Below the pieces are notes generated by a model. It saw only the letters and a program-made list of their open reading frames with translations, was not told the origin of the DNA and did not search any database. Of a stretch of 64,000 nucleotides of DNA, positions 16,788 to 25,583 are shown piece by piece (position 1 is the stretch's first letter; every line of letters begins with the position of its first letter). The position numbers were made by a program, and so were the translations under genes. The DNA is from Flavobacterium sp. BFFFF1 (lineage in GTDB: Bacteria; Bacteroidota; Bacteroidia; Flavobacteriales; Flavobacteriaceae), in NCBI RefSeq assembly GCF_002256285.1, contig NZ_NKJE01000019.1, forward strand, positions 1 through 64,000, written 5' to 3'.

Positions 16788-17626
16788 TGCGCGCCGCCAC
16801 GCTCTTACTGTTATTTATTTTCATGACGTCTTCTGCGCAGGAGCAGGCTGAATTATCGGTTTACTTTGATTCGGGCAGCCATTCCCTGTCGCTTCAGGAA
16901 AGTGAAAAGATAAAATCCTTTTTTACCTCAGACACAATTTCCATCAACAATATCGCTGTAAGTGGGTATTGTGATGACATCGGGAACGGGGCAGACAATC
17001 TTTTGTTATCAGAAAAACGGGCAGCAACAGTGTCAGAATATATTTTGTCATTGACCGATAGCGCAGGGCTTGAGCAATCCGGTAAAGGAGAGTTGCCTTT
17101 AACGCCATCCGCAAACGCCGATCACCAACGTGAACTCCATCGAAAAACAGTAATAAATGTTTCTTACTCAATAAAACCCAAAACAGCTGTCGTTGTTTCA
17201 CCGCCAAAAGATGAAGTTGACCACTATATTGGGTATAAGGAATTAACCGAACCATTGGCCGAGGGTGATAAATTAATCCTTCGGCGGTTACAATTTATCA
17301 GTAGCACGACGACATTTGAATCACCAGAAATTGCTGAGTCCGAATTGAACGAATTCGTGGACTATCTAAAAAGAAACCCACAGACACGTTTCGAAATTCA
17401 GGGCCACGTTTGCTGCATTACAAAATCATTTTTTGACGCCCGTGATATTTACACCGGCAAAAACAACCTTTCAGCAGCAAGGGCGAAAAGGATTTATGAC
17501 TATTTTATCGAAAAAGGGATTGCTGCATCAAGAATGACCTATCAGGGATTTGGGCGGAAATTCCCGAGGGAAGGCGTGCAGGAACGGATGAATAAAAGGG
17601 TTGAAATAATCATCACACAAATCTAG
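16787..17626 (+). CDS. Double OmpA-domain protein, second of tandem pair
   Basis: 279 residues, paralogue of the previous gene with the same layout: signal peptide ending TSSAQE, module 1 with VSGYCDDIGNGADNLLLSEKRA, module 2 with IQGHVCCITKSFF and LSAARAKRIYDYF ... MNKRVEIIITQI. The GHVCC motif is shared but the rest has diverged strongly, so the duplication is old. In module 1 the usual GHTD is GYCD, adding another cysteine. Its TAG stop lies in the palindrome CTAG, which also supplies the stop of the convergent acetyltransferase gene. Confidence 0.78.
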   Translation: MRAATLLLLFIFMTSSAQEQAELSVYFDSGSHSLSLQESEKIKSFFTSDTISINNIAVSGYCDDIGNGADNLLLSEKRAATVSEYILSLTDSAGLEQSGKGELPLTPSANADHQRELHRKTVINVSYSIKPKTAVVVSPPKDEVDHYIGYKELTEPLAEGDKLILRRLQFISSTTTFESPEIAESELNEFVDYLKRNPQTRFEIQGHVCCITKSFFDARDIYTGKNNLSAARAKRIYDYFIEKGIAASRMTYQGFGRKFPREGVQERMNKRVEIIITQI

Positions 17627-18069
17627 CCGCGGACCATCCGGATATGCGGAATATCATCTTCAAGATACACGTCGCTAATGGCCCTGAAACCGTTGTTCTC
17701 ATAAAATCTTTGCAGATATAACTGCGCAGAAATCATGATCTTATTGTCGCTGAAGTATTTCGAAATTCCAGCGATGGATGCTTCCATTAATGGATAACCC
17801 CATTTCCGATCGCGGTATTCCTGGTCAATTACGACTCTTCCTATCGATGCCCATTCAAAATAGTCTCCCGCTTTAAACAAACGCGAATGCGCGACAATTT
17901 TCCCATTGTACGCACCAATTACATGGAGTGCCTTTTGGTCTTTGTTATCAAGGTCCTGGTAAATACAATTTTGTTCGATAATGAAAACCGACTCCCGAAG
18001 GCGAAGCAATTGGTAAAGTTCGGACACGGAGAGTGTATCAAACGCCTTAATGGTGAATTGTAAATCCAT
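17623..18069 (-). CDS. GNAT acetyltransferase, ElaA-like
   Basis: I use the ATG at 18069 (MDLQFTIKAF), 148 residues, because the earlier ATG at 18087 sits at the edge of the upstream terminator. The N-terminal block ELYQLLRLRESVFIIEQNCIYQDLDNKDQKALH is typical of the ElaA branch of GNAT acetyltransferases, and the acetyl-CoA-binding region is seen at IGRVVIDQEYRDRKWGYPLMEA with a final FYENNGFRAISDVYLEDDIPHIRM. The acceptor substrate is unknown. It converges on the OmpA pair with a 4-bp overlap of stop codons. Confidence 0.85.
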   Translation of the reverse strand: MDLQFTIKAFDTLSVSELYQLLRLRESVFIIEQNCIYQDLDNKDQKALHVIGAYNGKIVAHSRLFKAGDYFEWASIGRVVIDQEYRDRKWGYPLMEASIAGISKYFSDNKIMISAQLYLQRFYENNGFRAISDVYLEDDIPHIRMVRG

Positions 18070-18087
18070 ACTTTTTATTTTTCGCAT

Positions 18088-18122
18088 AAAAAAACCCTGA
18101 TAAATTGACTCTACCAGGGTTT
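18088..18122 (-). terminator. Intrinsic terminator after the LysM transglycosylase
   Basis: On the minus strand AAACCCTG pairs with CAGGGTTT across a 14-nt loop and is followed by a T-rich tract, 20 bp past the transglycosylase stop. Confidence 0.85.
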
Positions 18123-18141
18123 CCTCTATATTTTAATCGAA

Positions 18142-20145
18142 TTAACCGTTGATTTTAAGTTTCATTCCCGGCCTTAAATTGTTACCGCTGATGCCGTTCC
18201 ATTTCTTGATGTCGGAAACGGTAACACCAGGATACTTTTGTGCAATGGTAAAAAGTGAATCGCCTTTCTTAACAAGGTAATGACTTTGCCTGATCGCATT
18301 TTCCTTTTTTACCCTCGCAGCCACCTGGTTGTCATCAGACTCTATTTTCATAATGGTTAACTTACTGCCCAATTGCACATTGCTATCAGTCATGTTGTTC
18401 CATTCCTGAAGCTGCGCTACGGTTACGCCATTCTTTTTTGCGATAGCGCCCAGGTTGTCCCCTTTCTGCACGACGTAATATGTCGGGGTCATTCCAGCCG
18501 ACTCTTCCTTAAGGTCCTCGACAGCCTTCCTGTTGATCTTAAGTTTTGTATCGAGCAACACATTGGTATCTTCCATATTGTTCCAGTCTTTCAACTCGGC
18601 AATAGTCACACCGTATTTTTTTGCAATGGTACTCAGGTTATCCCCTTTCTGCACGGTGTAAAACTCTGGTGTCTCCGTCGACTCAGCCGCCTTAGGCTCT
18701 CGTTGTGAGGCAGCGACTGTTTTTTCTTCCTTCGCTGCAGCCAACTTCGTCTCTTTCTTCACATTAGCCGCAATGGCTTCATTTTCTGAAACGACGATCC
18801 TTAATTTCCTTCCGAGTGGTGCGTTATTACTTTTCAGCCTGTTCCATCGCTTAATATCCGAAACCGTCACACCATATTTCGAAGAAATTTCACTTAAATT
18901 ATCCCCTCTCCTTACGGTATGGTATTTGGTGCGGGATCTGGGCGTCATCGTAGAATCTGCGGAAGCGATTGCTGTAGAATCCCTGGAAGTATTCATGCGG
19001 ATACGATCAATGAATGGCCTTTCGCGTTTTTCATTTTCATGTGTCACGTAGGCATAGACTTTATCTTCATTAGAAGCAAACATTGCAATCTTCTCCGCAG
19101 GCAACCTCAGGAAGTGACTTACATTAGCATAATAAGGTATCACGTTCATCTTATACGAAGGGTTCAGCAATTGCAATTGCGCTACGGGAACATCCAAGAG
19201 ATCAGACAACTGCTTGAAAGTAATCTGCTGTTTAATCATAATGGTGTCTGTGGCAAAATGCTTGATTATGGCGCGATTAGGAACAATTCCGTGTTCTTTA
19301 TGGTACGTATAAATGTACATCGTTGCCAAGAATGCCGGCACATATCCCTGCGTTTCCTTCGGAAGGTTTTTCCGGATATTCCAAAAATTCTGTTGGCCTC
19401 CGGAACGGCGTATGGCTTTGGCCACATTTCCTGGTCCGGAATTGTAAGACGCTAAAACGAGGTCCCAATCGCCAAAGATCTTATACATATTGCTCATGTA
19501 TTGCGCCGCCGCATCACTTGCCTTCTGCGGATCGCTTCTTTCGTCTACATACGAATCAATGTTCAGGTTGTACTGTTTCCCAGTTTGGTACATGAATTGC
19601 CATAATCCGGTTGCTCCAACACGGGAAACGGCTTTTGGATTCAACGCCGACTCGACGATCGCAAGATACTTGATCTCCAACGGCACGTTTTGTCTGGCAA
19701 GGGACTCTTCAAACATAGGAAAGTAATATTCAGAAATGGCCATGAGCCTTTCGTACGATTTCTTCCTGTTTTTAAGGAATGACTTGATGATGTTTTCCAA
19801 TCCCTGATTCCACTCAATATTGAATGGCGATTTCGCATCCATTTCCTTCAACCGTGCTTTCAGCAATTCTGTTGGCAATTCGTAATCTACCTTCTGGTCA
19901 AGATTGATGTTCTTGATGTCTGCAGAAAGGTTGTCAAATAAATCGAGGTTGGTCAGTTCCTTCATCCACAGGCTGTCTACGCAAGACGCAACGGCATCCC
20001 TTCGGAATGTAGATTTAATAGAATCTAAATAGGAAATTTTAATTTGAGGTTTCAGCAGATTAGCTGCTGTTTTGGTTGTGTCCTGGGCAAATATTGTTCC
20101 CGACACCAACAGGAGAGCAGATAAGGTGATGTTTTTTATATTCAT
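18142..20145 (-). CDS. Membrane-bound lytic murein transglycosylase D-like protein with LysM repeats
   Basis: 667 residues with signal peptide ending TIFAQ. The lytic transglycosylase domain spans about 150-280, with the catalytic glutamate E165 in IVESALNP and the family blocks GATGLWQFM and ASYNSGPGNVAKA. Four clear LysM peptidoglycan-binding repeats follow, each beginning like YTVQKGDNLSTIAKKYGVT and holding a WN pair; a weaker LysM-like stretch lies at about 305-350. It cleaves glycan strands to make 1,6-anhydro ends during wall growth. The usual number of LysM repeats in MltD is two to three, so four is on the high side. It has its own promoter region between it and pgk. Confidence 0.92.
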   Translation of the reverse strand: MNIKNITLSALLLVSGTIFAQDTTKTAANLLKPQIKISYLDSIKSTFRRDAVASCVDSLWMKELTNLDLFDNLSADIKNINLDQKVDYELPTELLKARLKEMDAKSPFNIEWNQGLENIIKSFLKNRKKSYERLMAISEYYFPMFEESLARQNVPLEIKYLAIVESALNPKAVSRVGATGLWQFMYQTGKQYNLNIDSYVDERSDPQKASDAAAQYMSNMYKIFGDWDLVLASYNSGPGNVAKAIRRSGGQQNFWNIRKNLPKETQGYVPAFLATMYIYTYHKEHGIVPNRAIIKHFATDTIMIKQQITFKQLSDLLDVPVAQLQLLNPSYKMNVIPYYANVSHFLRLPAEKIAMFASNEDKVYAYVTHENEKRERPFIDRIRMNTSRDSTAIASADSTMTPRSRTKYHTVRRGDNLSEISSKYGVTVSDIKRWNRLKSNNAPLGRKLRIVVSENEAIAANVKKETKLAAAKEEKTVAASQREPKAAESTETPEFYTVQKGDNLSTIAKKYGVTIAELKDWNNMEDTNVLLDTKLKINRKAVEDLKEESAGMTPTYYVVQKGDNLGAIAKKNGVTVAQLQEWNNMTDSNVQLGSKLTIMKIESDDNQVAARVKKENAIRQSHYLVKKGDSLFTIAQKYPGVTVSDIKKWNGISGNNLRPGMKLKING

Positions 20146-20271
20146 ATTTACGTTTTTATCGTTTTTGCATGAAGGGGCTCATGTGCTCAAAAACTTCAAT
20201 TCGTTTCATTAAATTGTTCCTGTAAAAGAACGTACAATGTCAAAATGCTATATTTCAAACCATTGCAATTG

Positions 20272-20279
20272 CAAACATA
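20272..20279 (-). promoter_or_regulatory. Promoter -7 element TATGTTTG for the LysM transglycosylase
   Basis: Minus-strand TATGTTTG fits TAnnTTTG and lies about 127 bp before the start codon, implying a long 5' leader. Confidence 0.4.
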
Positions 20280-20349
20280 GTAATCTTATAACAAAGTCCA
20301 CTTAACATATAACTTAAAATTATGTGAAAAATTGTTAATTGTGATTTCA

Positions 20350-21537
20350 CTAATCCAGTATGGCCGCGATTCCGGGAAGCGTTTTTCCTTCTAACATTTC
20401 AAGCATAGCGCCACCTCCCGTAGATACATAGCTCATTTTTGATTCCAATCCGAATTGTTTGACAGCCGATACGGAATCTCCTCCACCCACCAATGAAAAC
20501 GCACCATTTTGCGTCGCCTCATCGATATAATGACCGAGTGCGATTGTCCCTTTTGCGAAAGGTTCCATTTCAAAAACCCCGAGCGGACCGTTCCAAAGAA
20601 TGGTCTTGGACGCTAAAATTACCTTCCTGAATATTTCCAATGACTTGGGTCCCGCATCCAGACCCTGCCATCCATCGGGGATTTCGCGTACGTCAACAAT
20701 CTTAGTATGGGCATCCTTAGAAAAAGCATCTGCCGCTACTACATCTACCGGAAGGTGTATCTGGACATTTTTGGCTTTGGCTTTTTCCAGAATCTCTAAC
20801 GCCAGGTCCAGTTTGTCGTCCTCGCAAATCGAATCTCCAATTTTTCCACCCAGCGCTTTTATAAAAGTAAATGTCATTCCACCGCCTATAATCATATGAT
20901 CCACTTTATCGAGTATGTTCTCAATAACCGTAATTTTGGATGACACTTTACTGCCGCCCAAAACTGCCGTAACCGGCTTTTCGGAATCTTTTAAAACCTT
21001 GTTGAGGCTTTCGATCTCCTTTGCCAACAATGCCCCAAAACACTTGCTGTCCGGGAAAAACTGGGCGATGATCGTCGTTGAGGCGTGGGCGCGGTGTGCC
21101 GTACCAAAAGCGTCATTTACATACACATCTCCAAGAGAGGCGAGTTGCTTCGCAAAATCTACATCGCCTTCTTCCTCTTCCTTGTGGAAACGCAGGTTTT
21201 CAAGCATCAGTACTTCACCTGGCTTTAGCTCTTGCGCGGCGGATTTTGCCTTATCACCAATGCAGTCTTCAACAAATTTGACCGGTGTCCCTAAAATTTC
21301 AGAAGTCTTATCAACAATATGCTTCAGCGAATATTTTTCTTCTACGCCTTTCGGCCTGCCCAAATGCGACATCAGTATAACGCTTCCACCGTCGGATAAA
21401 ATCTTGTCGATGGTTGGCTTTGCTGCCTCGATACGGGTGTCATCGGTTACATGGAAGTTTTCATCCAGTGGCACGTTAAAGTCGACGCGGATGAGTGCTT
21501 TTTTATCTTTAAAATTAATGTCGTTCAGGGTTTTCAT
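20350..21537 (-). CDS. pgk: Phosphoglycerate kinase
   Basis: 395 residues, the usual bacterial length. It transfers the high-energy phosphate of 1,3-bisphosphoglycerate to ADP in glycolysis and runs in reverse in gluconeogenesis. Signatures: RVDFNVPLD near residue 18, SHLGRPKG near 58, the hinge and nucleotide-binding blocks [12 protein letters not shown] and [11 protein letters not shown], and the C-terminal [14 protein letters not shown] and [14 protein letters not shown]. It stands alone with a strong promoter just upstream rather than with gap or tpi. Confidence 0.97.
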   Translation of the reverse strand: MKTLNDINFKDKKALIRVDFNVPLDENFHVTDDTRIEAAKPTIDKILSDGGSVILMSHLGRPKGVEEKYSLKHIVDKTSEILGTPVKFVEDCIGDKAKSAAQELKPGEVLMLENLRFHKEEEEGDVDFAKQLASLGDVYVNDAFGTAHRAHASTTIIAQFFPDSKCFGALLAKEIESLNKVLKDSEKPVTAVLGGSKVSSKITVIENILDKVDHMIIGGGMTFTFIKALGGKIGDSICEDDKLDLALEILEKAKAKNVQIHLPVDVVAADAFSKDAHTKIVDVREIPDGWQGLDAGPKSLEIFRKVILASKTILWNGPLGVFEMEPFAKGTIALGHYIDEATQNGAFSLVGGGDSVSAVKQFGLESKMSYVSTGGGAMLEMLEGKTLPGIAAILD

Positions 21538-21574
21538 TATACTTGGTTTCGTTTGTTGGTTTTTTTTAGCTGTG

Positions 21575-21582
21575 CAAAGATA
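21575..21582 (-). promoter_or_regulatory. Promoter -7 element TATCTTTG for pgk
   Basis: Minus-strand TATCTTTGC, 38 bp upstream of the pgk ATG, matches TAnnTTTG exactly. Confidence 0.65.
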
Positions 21583-21669
21583 CGGTTTTTTGCCAATGAA
21601 TATGCTTAAAGAGCCTGTCTACAGGCTTATTACATCAGCGCAATCGATATCATTTCTAATTTTAAAAGG

Positions 21670-21695
21670 AAAGCCCCGCGGGGGAGCGGAGCTTT
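21670..21695 (-). terminator. Hairpin, possible weak terminator
   Basis: As RNA from the minus strand, AAAGCUCCGC pairs fully with GCGGGGCUUU through one U-G wobble; on the plus strand the same position is a C/A mismatch, so the minus strand is the likely functional one. The tail CCTTTTAAA is only weakly T-rich. Confidence 0.45.
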
Positions 21696-21703
21696 GCCTA
21701 ACC

Positions 21704-21769
21704 AAAAAAACCTTAAAATCACGAAATTACTTTACAAGCATTGCTGCTTTGGTAAAAGTGACACAAAGG
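21704..21769 (-). ncRNA. Candidate structured RNA or long terminator hairpin
   Basis: The minus strand folds as an outer 12-nt stem CCUUUGUGUCAC/GUGAUUUUAAGG (two U-U mismatches), a one-sided internal loop, UUUAC/GUAAA, a CA bulge, AAGCA/UGCUU and a GCAA tetraloop, then U7. The pairing over about 59 nt with a GNRA loop and a U tract looks like the 3' end of a small RNA or an elaborate terminator. Identity unknown. Confidence 0.45.
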
Positions 21770-21900
21770 AAAGTGAATCACATGCTCTCTGAAAATTAAT
21801 GAGGTAAATACTCAAAAGTTGGCGGTAAAAAAGTTAAAATCCAATTTTGGCACCTTGACCGCCCGGCAGTCCATCTTTTAAAAAGCAGAAGTCATCAAAA

Positions 21901-21938
21901 ACAAAAAACGGCCTGCCGAAGCAAACCGTTTCTCAAAA
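21901..21938 (-). terminator. Intrinsic terminator downstream of pepP
   Basis: Minus-strand AAACGG and CCGTTT flank GCTTCGGC and are followed by TTTTGTTTTTG, about 130 bp beyond the pepP stop. Confidence 0.7.
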
Positions 21939-22067
21939 ACTATTTATCTTAAAATCTAAATCGGTCAAATCTAAAAAAATTTCTGATACGTTTTATAAAT
22001 ATGGGGCCTTTATTTAAAACTATTATTTAAAAATCCGCAGACTTGTGCACTAAAATCACGAGTTGTC

Positions 22068-23360
22068 CTACGTATTCATCAGGCTTTCAATTTCATCGGC
22101 TTCAATCGGAATGTTGCGCATCAGATTAAACGGTTCGCCTTTCTCCTGAACCACAACATTATCCTCAAGCCTGATGCCAAATCCTTCGGCCGGAATGTAA
22201 ATTCCCGGTTCTACTGTAAAGACCATATTCGCTTTCATGGGTTCATGCAGCAAACCGTAGTCATGCGTATCTAATCCCAGGTGATGCGATGTGCCGTGCA
22301 TGAAATACTTTTTGTATGCCGGCCAGTCCGGATTTTCATTTTGAACGTCTGCCTTGTCGATCAGTTTCAGCCCGAGCAGTTCTGACGTCATCAATTTACC
22401 GACTTCAACGTGGTATTGTTTCCATAAGGTTCCCGGAACCAACATTTTGGTGGCTTCGTTTTTTACGCGTAAAACGGCATTGTACACTGCCTTCTGCCTG
22501 TCTGAATATCTCCCGGATACCGGAATCGTACGGGAAAGATCGCTGGAATAGTTGGCATATTCGGCGGCGACGTCAAGCAGAATCAAATCTCCCGCCTTAC
22601 ATTGCTGGTTGTTTTCGATATAATGCAATACGTTGGCATTATTCCCGGATGCAATAATGGGTGTGTAGGCAAAACCCTTGGAGCGATTGCGGACAAACTC
22701 ATGGATCAGCTCGGCTTCGATTTCATATTCCGTGACATTTGGTTTGACAAACGACAACAGCCTGCGGAAGCCTTTCTCGGTAATGTTACAGGCCGTTTGC
22801 ATCAGGTCGATCTCTTCGCTTTCCTTTACAGAACGGATGCGTTGCAAAATCGGGTTGCTTTTCGCCACGGCATGCGCCGGATATTTTTCCTTCCACCATT
22901 TTACAAAACGGGCTTCCCTGGTTTCGGTCTCTACGGACTGACGGTAATGTTCATTTGTATTGATGTACATCGTTTCAGCATACGTCATCAACTCAAATAG
23001 GATTTTTTCAAAGTCCTGAAGCCAATAGACGGTTTTAATTCCGGACACTTCAAACGCGCGTTCCTTCGTCAGTTTTTCACCTTCCCAAATCGCAATGTGC
23101 TCGCTCGTTTCTTTCAGGAATAAAATTTCCTTTTGATGTGCATAAGGTGCATCGGGAAACAATACCAAAATGCTTTCTTCCTGGTCTACGCCTGATAAAT
23201 AAAAAATGTCCCGATGCTGGGCGAAGGGCAAAGTCGAATCAGCGGAAACTGGGTAAATGTCATTCGAATTGAATACGGCAACGCTGTTCGGTTTCATCTG
23301 CGCGGTAAACTTGGTGCGGTTTTTTATAAAAAGATTACGGTCAATCTGGTGGTATTTCAT
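22068..23360 (-). CDS. pepP: Xaa-Pro aminopeptidase, M24B
   Basis: 430 residues, cytoplasmic. It removes the N-terminal residue from peptides with proline in second position using two Mn ions. An N-terminal creatinase-like domain (FYLSGVDQEESILVLFP) precedes the pita-bread domain, whose ligands are readable: aspartates in LLDVAAEYANYSSDLSRT, histidine in HGTSHHLGLDTHD, glutamates in TVEPGIYIP and IRLEDNVVV. The gene lies downstream of a Crp/Fnr regulator on the same strand but has a well-placed promoter of its own. Confidence 0.94.
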   Translation of the reverse strand: MKYHQIDRNLFIKNRTKFTAQMKPNSVAVFNSNDIYPVSADSTLPFAQHRDIFYLSGVDQEESILVLFPDAPYAHQKEILFLKETSEHIAIWEGEKLTKERAFEVSGIKTVYWLQDFEKILFELMTYAETMYINTNEHYRQSVETETREARFVKWWKEKYPAHAVAKSNPILQRIRSVKESEEIDLMQTACNITEKGFRRLLSFVKPNVTEYEIEAELIHEFVRNRSKGFAYTPIIASGNNANVLHYIENNQQCKAGDLILLDVAAEYANYSSDLSRTIPVSGRYSDRQKAVYNAVLRVKNEATKMLVPGTLWKQYHVEVGKLMTSELLGLKLIDKADVQNENPDWPAYKKYFMHGTSHHLGLDTHDYGLLHEPMKANMVFTVEPGIYIPAEGFGIRLEDNVVVQEKGEPFNLMRNIPIEADEIESLMNT

Positions 23361-23407
23361 TTTTTTAGTGGTTAGTAGTTGCCTATCGGCAATCGTTATT
23401 TGCTATA

Positions 23408-23436
23408 CAAAGCTACTCAAACTAAAAAAACAACAA
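23408..23436 (-). promoter_or_regulatory. Promoter for pepP: TTG-N18-TAGCTTTG
   Basis: Minus-strand TAGCTTTG (23408-23415) lies 47 bp before the start, with TTG (23434-23436) 18 bp further upstream, a good match to the Bacteroidota TTG/TAnnTTTG pair. Confidence 0.6.
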
Positions 23437-23450
23437 CCAGCCAAATGGCG

Positions 23451-24047
23451 TTATTTTATATTTTTACGGATGCGGCTCATGTGCCGGTCAGAAATCCCCA
23501 AAAATGAGGAAAGATAATGCAGTGGCACTTCCTGTAAGAGTTTCGGCTCGGTCTGCAGCAATTTTTTATAACGCGCTTCCGGCGTCATGGTCAGCAGGTC
23601 GATGCGGTAATCATCGATCAGGCAGATTTGCTTTTCGATTAAATTATAGTATGCGCGGTGAAAAGCGCTGTTGTGTTGGATAAGGTACTTAAACGCATTC
23701 AGGTCCACCACATACAAGCGACAGTCGGAAATGGCCTTTACGCTTTTGCGCGAAGGTTCCCGGCGTAAGAAACTATTCAGCGAGGTGGTAAACGAATGCC
23801 GCAGAGCGAGATAAGTTGTCACTTCGTTTTCGGAAATCAGTATCGCATGTTGTAAAATCCCGCTTTCAATAAAGCAGAAATACGGGCAGATGCCACCTTC
23901 TTTTACGAGAAATTCATTCTTTTTCAGCGTCAAAACGGTAAACGCGGCGCTTGTGGCCTGAAGCTGCGCAGAAACCTCCAGTGAATTTTCACCGATAAAT
24001 TGCTGCAAAGCGTTTAGAAAAATTTCTGAAGCGTCCTGTTTGTCCAT
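23451..24047 (-). CDS. Crp/Fnr-family transcriptional regulator
   Basis: 198 residues, typical of short flavobacterial Crp-like regulators. The N-terminal two thirds form a cyclic-nucleotide-binding-like barrel (KKNEFLVKEGGICPYFCFIESGILQHAI ... SFTTSLNSFLRREPS), though the classic cAMP-contact arginine-serine pattern is not obvious. A helical linker leads to a short DNA-binding region with LQEVPLHYLSSFLGISDRHMSRIRKNI, a helix-turn-helix. Its ligand and targets are unknown. Only 25 bp separate it from mvaS upstream, and a promoter element lies right before its ATG. Confidence 0.85.
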   Translation of the reverse strand: MDKQDASEIFLNALQQFIGENSLEVSAQLQATSAAFTVLTLKKNEFLVKEGGICPYFCFIESGILQHAILISENEVTTYLALRHSFTTSLNSFLRREPSRKSVKAISDCRLYVVDLNAFKYLIQHNSAFHRAYYNLIEKQICLIDDYRIDLLTMTPEARYKKLLQTEPKLLQEVPLHYLSSFLGISDRHMSRIRKNIK

Positions 24048-24051
24048 AACA

Positions 24052-24059
24052 CAAAGCTA
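24052..24059 (-). promoter_or_regulatory. Promoter -7 element TAGCTTTG abutting the Crp/Fnr start
   Basis: Minus-strand TAGCTTTG ends 4 bases before the ATG at 24047, so transcription from it would begin at or next to the start codon. Confidence 0.4.
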
Positions 24060-24072
24060 GCCATTTTCCGGC

Positions 24073-25407
24073 TTATGGAATCCATTTGTAATAACGCGCA
24101 CCGATCAGGTTCGGATGCTCCTTTTCTATGCGTTCCAGAATCCATTCGGCTTTGGGTTGCCGGACACTTTGCTTTTGTTCCTTCTTGTGCAGTGCTTCAT
24201 AGGTCAGAAAATCAATTTCCACACTTTGTTCCAAAGTTTCAAAAAGCTTTACCAAACCAATAGCGGCCTTCCAATTTGGCTGAATTGTACCTTCAAAAAC
24301 CTTTGATTTGGAACCGCTGCCGTATGCCATAAAACCAAATGTTGCGCCCGAAATCTCGCCATCGGAATCATAAAAATGGCAAAGTGTGGAAAGCAGGCCC
24401 ATAAATATAGAGCCGGTGTACAGATTCCCTATTAACGAAGACGCTCTTTCCGCAGGCTGTAATTTAGTTGCCACAAAATCAAGATAGGCTGCTGATTTCG
24501 CTATTGATTTTAAATCGTCGGGAGATGTGCCCGGGTTGGCATCCAGCGCGTAAATCTCAGGAAGCATTCGACGTCCCTGAAACGAGTATGGCAGGTGCAT
24601 GATAATACTGCGCCAGGAATTGTAAAGCGGCCCTTCACGCCTACTCATCTCTTTTAACCGAAAATAAGCAGTGCGCGTGCGGTCCATATAACATTGGTTG
24701 GAATACTGCCCGTCAAAAACCGGCTGGTCTTTGTGGATTTCGATTTCAGCTTCAAGATTCCCGAACCATTCCTCATTATCCGCTTTTTTGATAATTTCCG
24801 ATTTAGCAATGGTCCGATAGGGTTTAAAAAAGTCATAAACACCCTTTGTATCCACCGCCCAATCCTGCGAAAACGAAATGATCTTTGGATCTGACGACAC
24901 GAGCATGGCCACCGCGCCCGCACCCTGCGTATATTCACCGGTAGAATTCAGGTCGTATTTTGCAACATCTGTACACACGACAATCGCCTTTTTATCCGGG
25001 TTTAACCGAACGAAATCAATACAGTTTTGGAGCGCATCCACGCCACCAATACAGGCAAAGGTAAAGTCGACCACATCACAATGGCCCAGACTGCCTTCGC
25101 CGAACTGCTGCTCCATCAACGAAACCAGGAATGAGGCAATCGGTTTAGAGTTGTCAATACCGCTTTCTGTTCCGACATAAATACGCGAAATGGATTTTGG
25201 ATCCGCTTTGCTTTGAAGCATTAGTTTCGTCAACGCATTGGCCCCAAAAACCACGGTGTCCTGATGCACATCCGGTAAAGTCATTTTTAAAAGGCCAAGG
25301 CCATTTTCGAGTTTTTCAGGTTCAATCCCACGCGCCTCAGCAAAGGATTTTATACGTAAATGTATTTTGGCAACATCAAACGCGATGGCGTCAATTCCGA
25401 TAGTCAT
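24073..25407 (-). CDS. mvaS: Hydroxymethylglutaryl-CoA synthase
   Basis: 444 residues. The enzyme condenses acetyl-CoA with acetoacetyl-CoA to HMG-CoA, the entry step of the mevalonate route to isoprenoids, which Flavobacteriia use. The catalytic cysteine is in FTFACIGGVDALQNC near residue 115, the N-terminal MTIGIDAIAFDVAKIHL is typical of the family, and ANPGTSPDD and SLIGNLYTGSIFMGLLS correspond to conserved C-terminal active-site loops. A thiolase-fold oxoacyl synthase such as PksG-type beta-branching enzyme is the main alternative, but no polyketide genes are near. Confidence 0.9.
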   Translation of the reverse strand: MTIGIDAIAFDVAKIHLRIKSFAEARGIEPEKLENGLGLLKMTLPDVHQDTVVFGANALTKLMLQSKADPKSISRIYVGTESGIDNSKPIASFLVSLMEQQFGEGSLGHCDVVDFTFACIGGVDALQNCIDFVRLNPDKKAIVVCTDVAKYDLNSTGEYTQGAGAVAMLVSSDPKIISFSQDWAVDTKGVYDFFKPYRTIAKSEIIKKADNEEWFGNLEAEIEIHKDQPVFDGQYSNQCYMDRTRTAYFRLKEMSRREGPLYNSWRSIIMHLPYSFQGRRMLPEIYALDANPGTSPDDLKSIAKSAAYLDFVATKLQPAERASSLIGNLYTGSIFMGLLSTLCHFYDSDGEISGATFGFMAYGSGSKSKVFEGTIQPNWKAAIGLVKLFETLEQSVEIDFLTYEALHKKEQKQSVRQPKAEWILERIEKEHPNLIGARYYKWIP

Positions 25408-25583
25408 AGTTCTATTTTTGGAGGAGTAAAATTACAATTAATGAACGTCGATACTTTCAAAAACATATTTGCCGAATCACTTTTACGGATATCAAAATTC
25501 TGTACGAAGTAAATTACCAATTATTCAAAAAATATTTTTAAAAAGGCATTATAATGGTTATTTTAGCGTGATAACCTTTTCGA

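Larger units (their letters stand above)
21583..22067. other. Gene-free, hairpin-rich gap between pepP and pgk
   Basis: About 485 bp without a credible ORF. On the minus strand it holds, in transcription order, a TAGATTTG element (21966-21973), a terminator-like hairpin (21901-21938), a 59-nt structured hairpin with U7 (21704-21769), a third hairpin (21670-21695) and then the pgk promoter. An AGCCTGT-CT-ACAGGCT dyad lies near 21612-21627. Confidence 0.5.

Noticed and set aside
20915-21799. 294-residue plus-strand ORF opposite pgk
   Set aside because: It is antisense to a fully supported pgk gene, is rich in Ser, Phe and Leu as expected for a shadow frame, and shows no motif.
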